Notes: generated by a model not told the origin, from the letters alone. Positions 39,970 through 48,257 are shown, counted from the first letter of the stretch. The stretch is 64,000 bases of DNA from Cellulosimicrobium cellulans (GCF_016907755.1 NZ_JAFBCN010000001.1:2728001-2792000); one strand, 5' to 3'. Made by a program: numbers and translations.

Positions 39970-41439
39970 TCATCCGAGCACGGTGAGGCGCGACGAGCCC
40001 GTGTCCACGTGCGCGACCCGCCCCGCCACGGCGGCGAAGCCGTGCGGGTCCGCGTCGTACCCGGCCTGCCAGCGCACCCCGCCGTCGTCGAGGGACAGGC
40101 CGACCAGGAGCGAGCGTCGCGGGGCGTCCGGGTCGGGCACGACCACGGCGAGCGTCGCGCCGTCGGTGAACGCGGCCGTCACGCCGCGCGCGAGGTCCGG
40201 CCCTGCGGTGGGTTCGTCCGCGGACGACCCCGGCGCGGAGCGCGGCCACGACCACACCCGCTCGCCCGTGCGGGCGTCCAGGGCGACGAGCGCGCCGCCC
40301 GTGGCGAGGACCGCGCGGCCGTCCGCGAGCGCCACGGCCTGCACGACCGGCAGGTCGGCGCGCCACAGCTCGTGCGGCGCGTCCGTGCCCGGGCCGGGCG
40401 CGGACTCGAGCGCGCGCACCTCGCCCGGGGCCGTGACGAGCCAGGTGGTCGCGGCGCTGCCGGGGCCGACGAGAGGAACGAGGAGGCGCCCGGCGACGGA
40501 GGCACGGAGCGTCCCGTCCGGGGCGACGAGCTGGGTGGACTCGGTGCGGTCGGGCAACCGGACGGTCGTGCGCCAGAAGGACCCGTCGGCGCGGGGCGTG
40601 ACCGTCGCCGTGATCGCGTCGCCCCGGGCGTCCAGGCGGGTTCCGGCGAGAGTGAGGACGGCGCTCAGGCGGCAGCCGCGCACGACGAGCAGGTCCTCCT
40701 CGACGGTGACGGCGGCCTGTCCCGCGACCTGGGGCCGGCACATCGCGGTGCGCTCCGCGTCGTCGGGCTGGACGGCCTGCCGCCAGCGCACCTGCGCGGT
40801 CCGGGCGTCCTGGAGCGCGAGGTGGACCACGCCGCCCGTGCGCGACCAGCGCAGGACGGTCCCGTCGGGGGCGGGCACCGCCCGGCCGAGATCGTCGCCG
40901 AGGGGGACCGGGTCCGCCGTCGGACCGCCCGGGCCGAGGACGTGCGCGACGGGCGCGAGGGCGGGGCCCGTCAGGCACGTGACGACGGCGGGGCGCGGAG
41001 CCGGGGCCGACGTCTCGCCGACGGCGGGGCCGCACCAGGCCGTCGGGTCGAGGGCCCGCCAGCGACGCGTGCCGGACGCGACGTCGTACCCCTCCACGCC
41101 GGCCCCGGTGACCACGGCGAGGACCGCGTCGCTGCCGTCGCCGACCACGACGAGCCGAGGAGAGGCGGCGTCCGTCTCCCACGCCGGCTCGGGTGGCACC
41201 GCGAGCGAGACCACGGCCCCGGGCCGGGCGAGGCGTTCCCGCTCCGCGGAGGTCGTGCGCCACGTCCCGACGACGAGGAGGACGAGAGCGACCACCACGA
41301 GGGGTGCCACCACGCGCAGGAGCAGACCACGTCGTCGGGCCGGTGCGGCGGACCCGTGGGCCCCCTCCGCGGGTGCGCCGCGCGCGGCCGGTGCGGGCTC
41401 GTCGTCCGGGACGAGCTCCACCCGGTGGAGCGAGGCCAT
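39970..41439 (-). CDS. Membrane-anchored PQQ-like beta-propeller protein
   Basis: The 489-residue protein has a Pro/Ala-rich cytoplasmic head, one membrane helix at about residues 38-58 (LLLRVVAPLVVVALVLLVVG) and a large extracytoplasmic region of repeated strands. GYDVASGTRRW, LQDARTAQVRWRQ, ALDARTGERVWSW and GLSLDDGGVRWQ are PQQ-like propeller blades. Blades of this type are usually structural, and no PQQ-binding set is evident. Function is unknown, perhaps envelope assembly or sensing. ATG 41439 follows TAGCGT by seven bases, without a ribosome-binding site. Confidence 0.68.
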   Translation of the reverse strand: MASLHRVELVPDDEPAPAARGAPAEGAHGSAAPARRRGLLLRVVAPLVVVALVLLVVGTWRTTSAERERLARPGAVVSLAVPPEPAWETDAASPRLVVVGDGSDAVLAVVTGAGVEGYDVASGTRRWRALDPTAWCGPAVGETSAPAPRPAVVTCLTGPALAPVAHVLGPGGPTADPVPLGDDLGRAVPAPDGTVLRWSRTGGVVHLALQDARTAQVRWRQAVQPDDAERTAMCRPQVAGQAAVTVEEDLLVVRGCRLSAVLTLAGTRLDARGDAITATVTPRADGSFWRTTVRLPDRTESTQLVAPDGTLRASVAGRLLVPLVGPGSAATTWLVTAPGEVRALESAPGPGTDAPHELWRADLPVVQAVALADGRAVLATGGALVALDARTGERVWSWPRSAPGSSADEPTAGPDLARGVTAAFTDGATLAVVVPDPDAPRRSLLVGLSLDDGGVRWQAGYDADPHGFAAVAGRVAHVDTGSSRLTVLG

Positions 41440-41446
41440 ACCGACA

Positions 41447-41452
41447 ACGCTA
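41447..41452 (-). promoter_or_regulatory. Leaderless-type -10 box of the beta-propeller gene
   Basis: TAGCGT on the minus strand, seven bases before ATG 41439. Confidence 0.55.
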
Positions 41453-41472
41453 CGCGCCCTGCCGCACGGGCG

Positions 41473-42534
41473 TCAGGTCTCGGCCGGCTCGAGCGCCGCG
41501 GAGAGCGGGTGGGCGCGGATGGCGGCGGCGAGCTCGCCCTCGATCCGGTCGAGGTACACGCCCGTGGTCGCGATGGACGCGTGCCCGAGGAGCTCGGCCA
41601 CGACCTTCACGTCCCACCCCTCGGCGGCCAGCAGGGTCGCGGTCGTGTGGCGCAGGGCGTGCGGCGTGGCCTCGCGCCGGTACTGCGCGGGCATGCGCTC
41701 GACGCAGCGCCGCAGGAGACCACGAACCGCCTGCGCGTCGATGCGGCGGCCGCGCCAGGACAGCAGGAGCGCGCGCCGCGCGTCCGGGTCGTCGGGGCGG
41801 CGGGCGAGCAGCGCAGGGCGCAGGCGCTCCAGGTACTCCTCGAGCGCGGCGGCGAGCGGGGGAGAGAGCGTCACCGTGCGGACGTGACCGCCCTTGCCCT
41901 GGATGCGCCAGCGCGTCTGGTCGGGCTCGCGGGAGAAGTCGTCGAGGTTCGCGCGCTCCAGCTCGGAGACGCGCGGGCCGAGGACGAGCAGGAGCGCGAC
42001 GACGAGGCGGTCGCGCAGCTGGAGGTCCTGGTCGCGCCGTACCGCGGCCGGGTCGCCGGGCGACCGGGCCGCGGAGACCTCGAGGAGCGACGCGGCGGAG
42101 CCCGCGGACAGCGCGGTGCGCGCGACGCGCAGCCCGTCGCGCAGGCGGGCCGGGGGAGAGGCCCACTGCATCGGGTCGGCCTGGACCCACCCCTCGCGCG
42201 CCGCGTGGGAGAAGAAGCGGGTGACGGACTGGCGGAACCGGTTGACCGTCGCGGCGGAGCGGCCCGAGCTCCCCGGCTTGCGCGACGCGTCCGCGTACCG
42301 GCCGTCAGGAGTGGTCTGGTAGCGCAGGAGGACGTCGTCGACGTCCTCGCCGGCGACGTCGTCCAGCACCCGGGCGGGCCCGGCGAGCCGCGCGAACTCC
42401 GCCACGTCCCGCTCGTAGCTGCGGCGTGTCGTCGGCGACAGCACGCCCCGCAGCGTCTGCGCGGCGACGGACGCGAGGTAGCGGTCGGCGGCCTCGGCGA
42501 CGGTGATCCGCTCGAGGCGGGGCGGGGCGACCAT
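41473..42534 (-). CDS. Tyrosine recombinase/integrase (orphan)
   Basis: The 353-residue protein has an N-terminal SAM-like core-binding domain (ADRYLASVAAQTLRG...SYERDVAEFARLAG) and a complete catalytic domain. Arg I is in LGPRVSELERAN, the beta-hairpin Lys in QGKGGHVRTVTL, HxxR in TPHALRHTTATLL, His in LGHASI and the nucleophile Tyr in GVYLDRIEG. It resembles XerC/XerD in size and motifs. No phage genes, tRNA or obvious attachment repeats lie beside it, so it may be a domesticated or remnant integrase. ATG 42534 has AAGGAGG eight bases upstream and TAGGCT (42572 to 42567) as -10. Confidence 0.85.
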   Translation of the reverse strand: MVAPPRLERITVAEAADRYLASVAAQTLRGVLSPTTRRSYERDVAEFARLAGPARVLDDVAGEDVDDVLLRYQTTPDGRYADASRKPGSSGRSAATVNRFRQSVTRFFSHAAREGWVQADPMQWASPPARLRDGLRVARTALSAGSAASLLEVSAARSPGDPAAVRRDQDLQLRDRLVVALLLVLGPRVSELERANLDDFSREPDQTRWRIQGKGGHVRTVTLSPPLAAALEEYLERLRPALLARRPDDPDARRALLLSWRGRRIDAQAVRGLLRRCVERMPAQYRREATPHALRHTTATLLAAEGWDVKVVAELLGHASIATTGVYLDRIEGELAAAIRAHPLSAALEPAET

Positions 42535-42566
42535 GAGCGGGCCTCCTTCGGGGTGCGGTCGCCGCC

Positions 42567-42572
42567 AGCCTA
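42567..42572 (-). promoter_or_regulatory. -10 box of the recombinase gene
   Basis: TAGGCT on the minus strand, with a leader of about 25 bases that includes AAGGAGG. No clear -35. Confidence 0.45.
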
Positions 42573-42648
42573 GGTCGGGCCACCCACAGCGTCGCCACCG
42601 CACGACGCCCTGACCTGCGCCGACGCGGGGGAGTCGGGGGCGACGGGG

Positions 42649-43353
42649 TCAGCGCGACGCGCCCAGGTGCGCGACGTCGCCCACGCTCAGCACCCCGCGG
42701 TTGTGGAAGAACCCGTCCTCACGCAGGGTCGTGATGCTCCCGGAGGCGACCGGGAACGTGACGCTCCCGGCGGCCTCGACCGGCATCCCGATCCAGGCCG
42801 CGACGACGAACGTCGCCGCGAACCCGTGCGTGACCACCACCTGGTGGTCCGCGGCACGGCGGAGCAGGTCCGTCGTCGCCGCGTACACCCGCAGCGCGAC
42901 GTCGAGCCTCGTCTCCGCGCCCGTGACGCCCACGTCGTGCCGCAGACGGTCGCCCACCGCCGGCGGTGGGACGAACCGCGCGTCGAGCCAGGTCTGGGGC
43001 CGCCCCCCGGCCTCGCCGTAGGACGCCTCGCGCAGTCGGGCGTCCAGGCGGGGGGCGGCACCGAGCGCCGCGCCGATCGCGCTCGCGGTGCGGCGCGTGC
43101 GCAGGAGGTCGGACGTGACGACGTCGACGGCGGCGTCGTCCGGGATCCGGGCACGCAGCGCCGCCGCGACCAGAGCCGCCTGCCGTGCGCCCCGTGCGGT
43201 GAGGTCGGAGTCGTGGACGCCGCCGACCAGGCCCTCGACGTGGTGCGTCGCCTCGGGATGGGTGACGACGTGGATCGTGCGTTCGCGCGCGCCGACGACC
43301 TCGGCGAGCGGCGGGGGAGGGAAGGGCGTCCGGGGAGGGGTGGAGTCGGGCAC
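42649..43353 (-). CDS. Histidine phosphatase-family protein with altered RHG motif
   Basis: The 234-residue protein has the phosphoglycerate-mutase-like fold: HDSDLTARGARQAALVAAAL, VVTSDLLRTRRTASAIGAAL, LREASYGEAGG and VVVTHGFAATFVV with the second His. The catalytic RHG motif instead reads VVTHPEATHHVEG, so the nucleophile His is kept but the preceding Arg is Thr. This variant occurs in an actinobacterial subgroup; whether it is active is unknown. GTG 43353 (CACCCT six bases upstream) is chosen; GTG 43371 would add six residues. The substrate is unknown. Confidence 0.7.
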   Translation of the reverse strand: MPDSTPPRTPFPPPPLAEVVGARERTIHVVTHPEATHHVEGLVGGVHDSDLTARGARQAALVAAALRARIPDDAAVDVVTSDLLRTRRTASAIGAALGAAPRLDARLREASYGEAGGRPQTWLDARFVPPPAVGDRLRHDVGVTGAETRLDVALRVYAATTDLLRRAADHQVVVTHGFAATFVVAAWIGMPVEAAGSVTFPVASGSITTLREDGFFHNRGVLSVGDVAHLGASR

Positions 43354-43576
43354 GCGCCCAGGGTGGCACACGCTCGGGCACCGGGAGCGAGAAGGAGGGC
43401 CGGAGAGAGGGGGACCGCTGTGGGGTCCGGACGCCGGAGTGCTCTGGAGGACGCGCCGACGGTGGCGTGCTGTGCCACCGGCGAGCCACCGGAACCGGCC
43501 GAGGTCGCGAGGATCAGCGACGACGCGTCACCACGCTGTTGACCTAAACACAATGGTTTGCGTCGTATGTCCGATT

Positions 43577-44041
43577 CTAGGCATCGTAGCCCAGAGTGCG
43601 GTCCCGCACCAGGAGTCGCCGGGGCGCACGGACGTCCGGGGCGTCCGTCAGCTTGAGCTCGTCCTGTGGCGCATCGGTGCCGCCGGACCCTGCCCGCGGC
43701 GCGCGTGCGGGGGACACCGAGCGCCAGGCCCACACGGCGACGGTCGCCGCGCCTGCGGCGACACCGACGAGGACGAACGCCACCAGGGTCAGGGCGAGCG
43801 CCGGGACCCAGGCCAGCGTCACGAGCGTCGTCGTGACGAGCCGTCGGGGACGACGGCCGTCCGGCGCGAGCCCGGTGAACGGCGAGGTCGCGGCGAACGT
43901 CCCGGAGACGGTTCCTGACGACGCCCGGGACGGCGTGAGCGCCACCAGCCCTGCGAGCAGCCGCCGGCCGTCGCTCCGGTCCGCGGTGCCGCCGCCGGAA
44001 CGGTGCGTGCCGAGCCGGGGTGCGTACGTCGTCGTGCTCAT
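43577..44041 (-). CDS. Hypothetical membrane protein
   Basis: Not recognised. The 154-residue product has a Ser/Thr/Arg-rich N-terminal 65 residues. A strongly hydrophobic segment follows at about residues 70-106 (LVTTTLVTLAWVPALALTLV, then AFVLVGVAAGAATVAVWAW), which would form one or two membrane helices, and then a charged tail. It is flanked by unusually AT-rich intergenic DNA: TTGACC plus AAACACAATGG-type sequence at 43539-43560 on one side, and a 14-bp AT-rich palindrome at 44108-44121 on the other. It may be a recently acquired gene. Confidence 0.5.
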   Translation of the reverse strand: MSTTTYAPRLGTHRSGGGTADRSDGRRLLAGLVALTPSRASSGTVSGTFAATSPFTGLAPDGRRPRRLVTTTLVTLAWVPALALTLVAFVLVGVAAGAATVAVWAWRSVSPARAPRAGSGGTDAPQDELKLTDAPDVRAPRRLLVRDRTLGYDA

Positions 44042-44107
44042 GACGAAGGGGAGCGCGCGGAGGCCCTCCGTGATGCGTCGGAGCAGCTCCTTCCGCCGCG
44101 AAATGAC

Positions 44108-44121
44108 ATAATGTACATTAT
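44108..44121. promoter_or_regulatory. 14-bp AT-rich perfect palindrome, operator-like
   Basis: ATAATGTACATTAT, a perfect palindrome in a region otherwise above 70% GC. It lies 67 bases upstream of the membrane-protein start and 37 bases past the NUDIX stop. It resembles operators of MarR/PadR/GntR-type repressors, but no such regulator is adjacent. Confidence 0.5.
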
Positions 44122-44157
44122 CGGCGCCCCGCGGGTGGGGTCGCGGATCGTGCGTGT

Positions 44158-44652
44158 TCAGGCCTCAGCGACGACGGGAGCCGGCTCCCAGAGCCCGTCA
44201 CCGTTGATGCGATGTGTCATCACGAAGGAGATCGGAGCGTTCGGCCAGCCGACGAGCTGCTGCTTGATCAACGGCACGATGAACGGACTCACCGTGTCCA
44301 GCGCGAACGGGTCGACCCATGCCGCCTCCAGGACATGTGGCTCGTCCGCGGGCACCCGGGGCACATCGCTGCTCGCGGCCGTCGCGTCGAAGAAGCAGAC
44401 CAGCTTGCGCCGTCGTCGTTCGTGCCACTCGTGAACGCAGGTGGCAACCAACCGACCGACCTCGATGGCAACACCGGTCTCTTCAGCCGTCTCGCGCGCA
44501 GCAGCCTCCTCGAGCGTCTCGCCACGTTCGACGTGACCGCCCGGCAGCTCCCAGCGCGTGACGCCCAGCCGTTCGTGCCGAATCATCAGCCACTTCCGAT
44601 CCCGGCGCGTCATCGCGAACGCTGTCACGGTCGTCTCCCACGGCTCAGCCAC
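44158..44652 (-). CDS. NUDIX hydrolase
   Basis: The 164-residue protein carries a complete Nudix box, GGHVERGETLEEAAARETAEETGV (G-x5-E-x7-RE-x2-EE-x-G), after WLMIRHERLGVTRWELP. The C-terminal half (EPHVLEAAWVDPFAL, FIVPLIKQQL) is normal for MutT-like enzymes that hydrolyse nucleoside diphosphate derivatives. The substrate cannot be deduced. Codon use is less GC-rich than in its neighbours, hinting at transfer. GTG 44652 follows TAGGGT by six bases. Confidence 0.88.
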   Translation of the reverse strand: MAEPWETTVTAFAMTRRDRKWLMIRHERLGVTRWELPGGHVERGETLEEAAARETAEETGVAIEVGRLVATCVHEWHERRRRKLVCFFDATAASSDVPRVPADEPHVLEAAWVDPFALDTVSPFIVPLIKQQLVGWPNAPISFVMTHRINGDGLWEPAPVVAEA

Positions 44653-44658
44653 GGTCCG

Positions 44659-44664
44659 ACCCTA
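44659..44664 (-). promoter_or_regulatory. Leaderless-type -10 box of the NUDIX gene
   Basis: TAGGGT on the minus strand, six bases before GTG 44652. Confidence 0.55.
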
Positions 44665-44873
44665 CGGGCTCCTCGGAGCTGGCCTGCGACCTCGTCGCGT
44701 GCGCACGTGCCCGATCGTGACCTGCGGACCCTGCCTGCAGGTGCTCCACGCACAGATCCCTTGGAACCCCGTACGTCGCCGGCGGACAGCCTGGTGCCGT
44801 CACGCACCTCTGGCGGCCCGCGGAAGAGGCAGAGCGGATGCCTGTGAGGCATCGGCGATGTCTACTGGCTCCC

Positions 44874-45296
44874 GTGGGAACCGTCGCTCTCGACCCCTCG
44901 ACCCGGTGCGCGATCGACGCCGTCACCGCGCTGCGACTCGTGCGCGACGACGTCGGCCTCGGTGCACGACGGCCGCTCGTCGGCCCCTCCGTGCTGCGCA
45001 GTCACGCGCTCTCGATGCTCTACCGCGACGTCCGCGACGGCGTGCTCGACGAGACGACGGCGCGCGCCCGCCTGGAGGGCATCGCTGCCCTGAAGATCCG
45101 CCTGCTCGGCGACCGCGTCTCGCGGGCCACGGCGTGGCGGATCGCTCACGAGCTGGACGCGGACGACATCGCAGCCGCCGAGTACGTCGCCGTGGCCGTG
45201 CTCCAGGCCGACGTCCTCGTGGCCGGTGACGCGGGCGTCGTCGCCACGGCGGACGGGCGGATCCCTCTCGCCGCCTACGTCGACCTGCTGCGCTGA
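44874..45296 (+). CDS. PIN-domain-like protein, VapC-type, without antitoxin
   Basis: The 140-residue product looks like an actinobacterial PIN-like protein. VALDPSTRCAIDAVTALRLV opens it, and LVGPSVLRSHALSMLYRDVRDGVLDE follows. Acidic residues at PIN positions are in RIAHELDADDIAAAEYVAVA and LQADVLVAGDAGV. VapC toxins cleave RNA through such a carboxylate cluster. No antitoxin gene lies immediately upstream; the 200 bases between the NUDIX gene and this one hold no convincing frame. GTG 44874 is preferred because the product then starts like the family; ATG 44838 would add 12 Arg-rich residues. Confidence 0.5.
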   Translation: MGTVALDPSTRCAIDAVTALRLVRDDVGLGARRPLVGPSVLRSHALSMLYRDVRDGVLDETTARARLEGIAALKIRLLGDRVSRATAWRIAHELDADDIAAAEYVAVAVLQADVLVAGDAGVVATADGRIPLAAYVDLLR

Positions 45297-45315
45297 GCAG
45301 CCCCTGTCCCCTGCC

Positions 45316-45840
45316 TCAGTCGTCGAAGACGTCCCAGCAGATCGCGCTCCGGCGCCGCTGGTCGTCGAGGACGAGCTCGCGCAGCTCCGCCGGGATGCGC
45401 TCGCGCTGCCAGTCCCGCTCCGCCCGGCGCGCAGCCTCCGGGTCCTCGCCTCGCGCGTCGGCGTCAGCGACCGCCGCCCGGATCGCGTACGCCGCCGCGC
45501 CCAGGTCGTGCGCCGCGACGTGCGCGACCGCGACCGCCTGCCCGGCCGCGAGCGCCGCGTACTTGACGGGTGCGGGCTGGTCGCGCCCGGCGGCGTTGGC
45601 GACGAAGGCGGTGCTGTGGGCGGTCTTCATGGGGACCTCGCCGCGGATCCAGGCGCGGGCGACGTCGAGGGCGTCGCGGGGTCGGGTGTCGTCGGGCCGG
45701 GCGTCCTCGAAGATCGGCAGGACGTGCTCGGTGCACTCGACGGCCCACCGGGCGAGCTGGCGGTGGTGGTCGTCGGTGAGGGTGCCGCCACGTCGGACGG
45801 TGATGAGTCGGGGGTCGCGTTCGGTGGGCAGGATCGGCAT
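45316..45840 (-). CDS. Imm-5-like putative immunity protein (orphan)
   Basis: The 174-residue protein resembles the Imm-5-like family of putative immunity proteins: DPRLITVRRGGTLTDDHHRQLARWAVECTEHVLPIFED at the N-terminus, then RAWIRGEVPMKTAHSTAF, AAGQAVAVAHVAAHDLGAAAYAIRA and the conserved end LRELVLDDQRRRSAICWDVFDD. The mostly helical pattern is clear. The family name comes from toxin-island contexts, but no polymorphic toxin is visible within the window. It is convergent with the PIN-like gene, 19 bases apart. Function is inferred only from family resemblance. Confidence 0.55.
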   Translation of the reverse strand: MPILPTERDPRLITVRRGGTLTDDHHRQLARWAVECTEHVLPIFEDARPDDTRPRDALDVARAWIRGEVPMKTAHSTAFVANAAGRDQPAPVKYAALAAGQAVAVAHVAAHDLGAAAYAIRAAVADADARGEDPEAARRAERDWQRERIPAELRELVLDDQRRRSAICWDVFDD

Positions 45841-46129
45841 GGTCCGATGCTCCCCCGGGCCGTCCGCCTCTGGCCACCCCTAACCTGCGGTGGTGTCGGC
45901 AACGGTGTGGTCGGAGCGTGGTGTCGGACCGCGTGGTGGCGCGGTCCTCTGGTGGGGCGCGGGTCGGGCGGCGTACGGTGCGTTCGTCGTCCCCGCTCGT
46001 CGTGACCGTGGAAGAGGTGCACGCCTCTCCCCTGCCCCGACGCCGTGGTGCAGCGTCGCCGCCGCACCACGGCCTCTCCCCCGGGCTGGCCGGGTTCTTC
46101 GGGTGGGTCACGTCCACGAGGAGGCGCTC

Positions 46130-46888
46130 ATGGCCCGGTTCACCCGCACGGACGACCTGCGCGGCGCGACGTTCGACGGTGCGGACCTGCGCGGTGCGCG
46201 GTTCGTGGAGTCCGATCTGTCCGGTGTGGTGATGCGAGGCGTGCAGGTGGAGGGCGTCGACGTCGATGCGCCCTGGCTCGCGGACGGCGACGCGTCGTTC
46301 CGGGTGAACGGGGTGGACGTGACCGGGTTCGTGGAGGCAGAGCTGGACCGCCGGTTCCCGGGGCGCGAACGGCGTCGCGCCACCGACCCGCAGGGGCTGC
46401 GCGACGCGTGGGCGGCGCTGCAGTCGACATGGGCCGCGACGCTGGACCGGGCGGCGGCGCTGCCCGCGAGCGCCGTGGACGTGTCGGTGGACGGCGAGTG
46501 GTCGTTCGCGCAGACGTTGCGGCACCTGGTGCTGGCGACGGACGCGTGGTTGGGGCGGGCGGTGCTGGAGATCGAGCAGCCGTTCCACCCGTTGGGGCAG
46601 GCGGGTCCGCAGGCGGCGGAGGACGGGCTGGACCTGTCGCTTTTCGTGACGGGGGCGCCGTCGTACGCGGAGGTGCTGGAGGCGCGCGCGGGCCGGGTCG
46701 CGATGGTGCGGGACTTCCTGGCAGGGGTCACGCCGGAGGAGCTGGTGGTGGTGCGGCGCAACCCGTGGTCGCCGCAGTACCCGGAGACGACGTTGTCGTG
46801 CGTGCACGTGATCCTCGAGGAGGAGTGGGAGCACCACCGTTTCGCGGTGCGTGACCTCGGTGCGATCGAGGGGTCGCTCGGTGCGTGA
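46130..46888 (+). CDS. Pentapeptide-repeat / DinB-like fusion protein
   Basis: The 252-residue protein starts with a short pentapeptide-repeat stretch (about residues 7-45: TFDGADLRGARFVESDLSGV). A linker, RVNGVDVTGFVEAELDRRFPG, joins it to a DinB_2-type four-helix domain (about 85-245) with WAATLDRAAALP, FAQTLRHLVLATDAWLGRAVL and CVHVILEEEWEHHRFAVRDL, whose His residues could bind a metal. Such DinB proteins are often thiol-dependent transferases or of unknown role. ATG 46130 has GAGGAGG upstream. The preceding 289 bases hold no gene I can support. It is convergent with the kinase gene, six bases apart. Confidence 0.75.
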   Translation: MARFTRTDDLRGATFDGADLRGARFVESDLSGVVMRGVQVEGVDVDAPWLADGDASFRVNGVDVTGFVEAELDRRFPGRERRRATDPQGLRDAWAALQSTWAATLDRAAALPASAVDVSVDGEWSFAQTLRHLVLATDAWLGRAVLEIEQPFHPLGQAGPQAAEDGLDLSLFVTGAPSYAEVLEARAGRVAMVRDFLAGVTPEELVVVRRNPWSPQYPETTLSCVHVILEEEWEHHRFAVRDLGAIEGSLGA

Positions 46889-46894
46889 GGGTTC

Positions 46895-47392
46895 CTACGG
46901 TCCGCCGTCGACGACGCGGAGCGGCCCCTCCTGCGGGGTCGGCTCCTCGAAGCCGTCGAGGTAGGCGGTCGCGAGGTCCTCGGGGACGAGGACGTCGTCG
47001 GGCCCGGTGCCGCGCCGTCGGGCGAGCCGGGCGAGGACGACGTCACGCGGGGTCCGGACGCGGTGGACGACGGGTCGGACCCCCAGGGGCGCGAGGAGGG
47101 CGCGGTAGCGGTCGCGCGAGGCGCGGGACCAGAAGGACGTGTCGACGACGACGGGCACGCCGTCGGCGACGAGCTCGGTGAGGCGCGCGCTCAGGGCGGT
47201 GTGGACCTCGTCGGCGACGTGGGCCGGCAGGGGGTGGTCACGGTGCCCGCGCCGCCAGGCCTCCTCGTCGAAGGAGAGCGGGACGTAGCCGTGCCGGGCG
47301 AGGCTGCGGGCGTAGGTCGACTTGCCGGACCCTGCGGGGCCGCAGACGAGGACGACGAGTTCGCCGGGGTGCGGGCGGTCCTCGGTGGTCAT
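46895..47392 (-). CDS. P-loop kinase (AAA_33 / zeta-like)
   Basis: The 165-residue protein has Walker A CGPAGSGKSTYARSLA at about residues 17-32, a DEEAW acidic motif, VVVDTSFWSRASRDRYRALL as the Walker B-like strand and a HRVRTPRDVVLARLARRR lid. This matches small AAA_33 kinases related to polynucleotide kinase, gluconate kinase and zeta toxins. The substrate is unknown. ATG 47392 overlaps the stop of the methyltransferase gene by four bases, so the two form an operon. Confidence 0.78.
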   Translation of the reverse strand: MTTEDRPHPGELVVLVCGPAGSGKSTYARSLARHGYVPLSFDEEAWRRGHRDHPLPAHVADEVHTALSARLTELVADGVPVVVDTSFWSRASRDRYRALLAPLGVRPVVHRVRTPRDVVLARLARRRGTGPDDVLVPEDLATAYLDGFEEPTPQEGPLRVVDGGP

Positions 47393-48168
47393 GAGGCGTC
47401 CGCCGTGGTGCGCCGGTACACGGACACGTGGGAGCGGGACTCGGCGGTGAACGGCTCCCCTGCCCATCCGGCGTGCCGGGTCTCGATCTCGAGGCCGGCG
47501 AGGCGGGCCATGAGGTCCAGCTCGGCGGGCCAGACGTACCGGTGGGGCGTGCGGTGGACCTCGGCGCGGCCGTCGTCGTCGAACCGGACGTGGTGGGACA
47601 CGACACGCTGGTGCAGGACGTCGTAGGTGTCGACGCCGAGGTAGCCGGGCTCGTCGTGCCAGACGGTCGCGGTGCGGCCGGGCGGGAGGGCGCGCAGCTC
47701 GGGGACCCAGAGCTCGACGACGAACCGGCCCCCGGGGGCGAGGTGGCGCGCGGCGTTGCGGAAGCACTCGACCTGGGCGTCTTGCGTGAGCAGGTTCGCG
47801 ATCGTGTTGTACACGAGGTAGACGAGCGTGTGCTCCCCCGGCACCCGGGCGGTAGCCATGTCCCCGATGACGACGGGCAGGGTCGTCTCGTCGGCCTTCT
47901 CGCGGAGCCGAGCGACCATGTGCCGGGAGATCTCGATGCCGGTGACCGGGACGCCGCGCGCGGCGAGCGGGATCGCGACCCGCCCGGTGCCGACGGCGAG
48001 CTCGACCGCGCTCCCCCGGCCCGCGAGCGCCGCGAGCCGGCCGACGGCGGGATCGAGGACGTCGGGCGCGAACATGCCCTCGCCAGGGGTGTCGTACCGG
48101 GCGGCGGTGTCGGCGTCCCAGAGGCGTTCCTGGTCGGTGCCGCCGAGGTCGGTGCGGGAGGCTGTCAT
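47389..48168 (-). CDS. Class I SAM-dependent methyltransferase
   Basis: The 259-residue protein has the SAM-binding strand AVELAVGTGRVAIPLAARG near residue 54, the acidic loop VTGIEISRHMVARLREKA, GDMATARVPG and HLAPGGRFVVELWVP (post-motif III). This is a Methyltransf_25-like core. The C-terminal part is a beta-rich substrate region (VVSHHVRFDDDGRAEVHRTPHRYVWPAELDLMA). The target is unknown, probably a small molecule. It forms a pair with the downstream kinase gene, translated with a four-base overlap. Confidence 0.82.
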   Translation of the reverse strand: MTASRTDLGGTDQERLWDADTAARYDTPGEGMFAPDVLDPAVGRLAALAGRGSAVELAVGTGRVAIPLAARGVPVTGIEISRHMVARLREKADETTLPVVIGDMATARVPGEHTLVYLVYNTIANLLTQDAQVECFRNAARHLAPGGRFVVELWVPELRALPPGRTATVWHDEPGYLGVDTYDVLHQRVVSHHVRFDDDGRAEVHRTPHRYVWPAELDLMARLAGLEIETRHAGWAGEPFTAESRSHVSVYRRTTADAS

Positions 48169-48257
48169 CGTGCGACGGTGTCAGGTGGCGTCCGCGGCGG
48201 TCCAGGGATTTCGTGTCGCCGGGCCCTCGACGCCTCCGGTCCGGCGGTGCAGGACGC

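Noticed and set aside
41440-42700. Prophage or integrative element around the recombinase
   Set aside because: No phage structural, excisionase or mobilisation genes and no flanking direct repeats were seen on either side.
45890-46129. Upstream extension of the pentapeptide/DinB gene from GTG 45890
   Set aside because: The added 80 residues are Arg/Gly/Ala noise, and AGGAGG sits right before ATG 46130.
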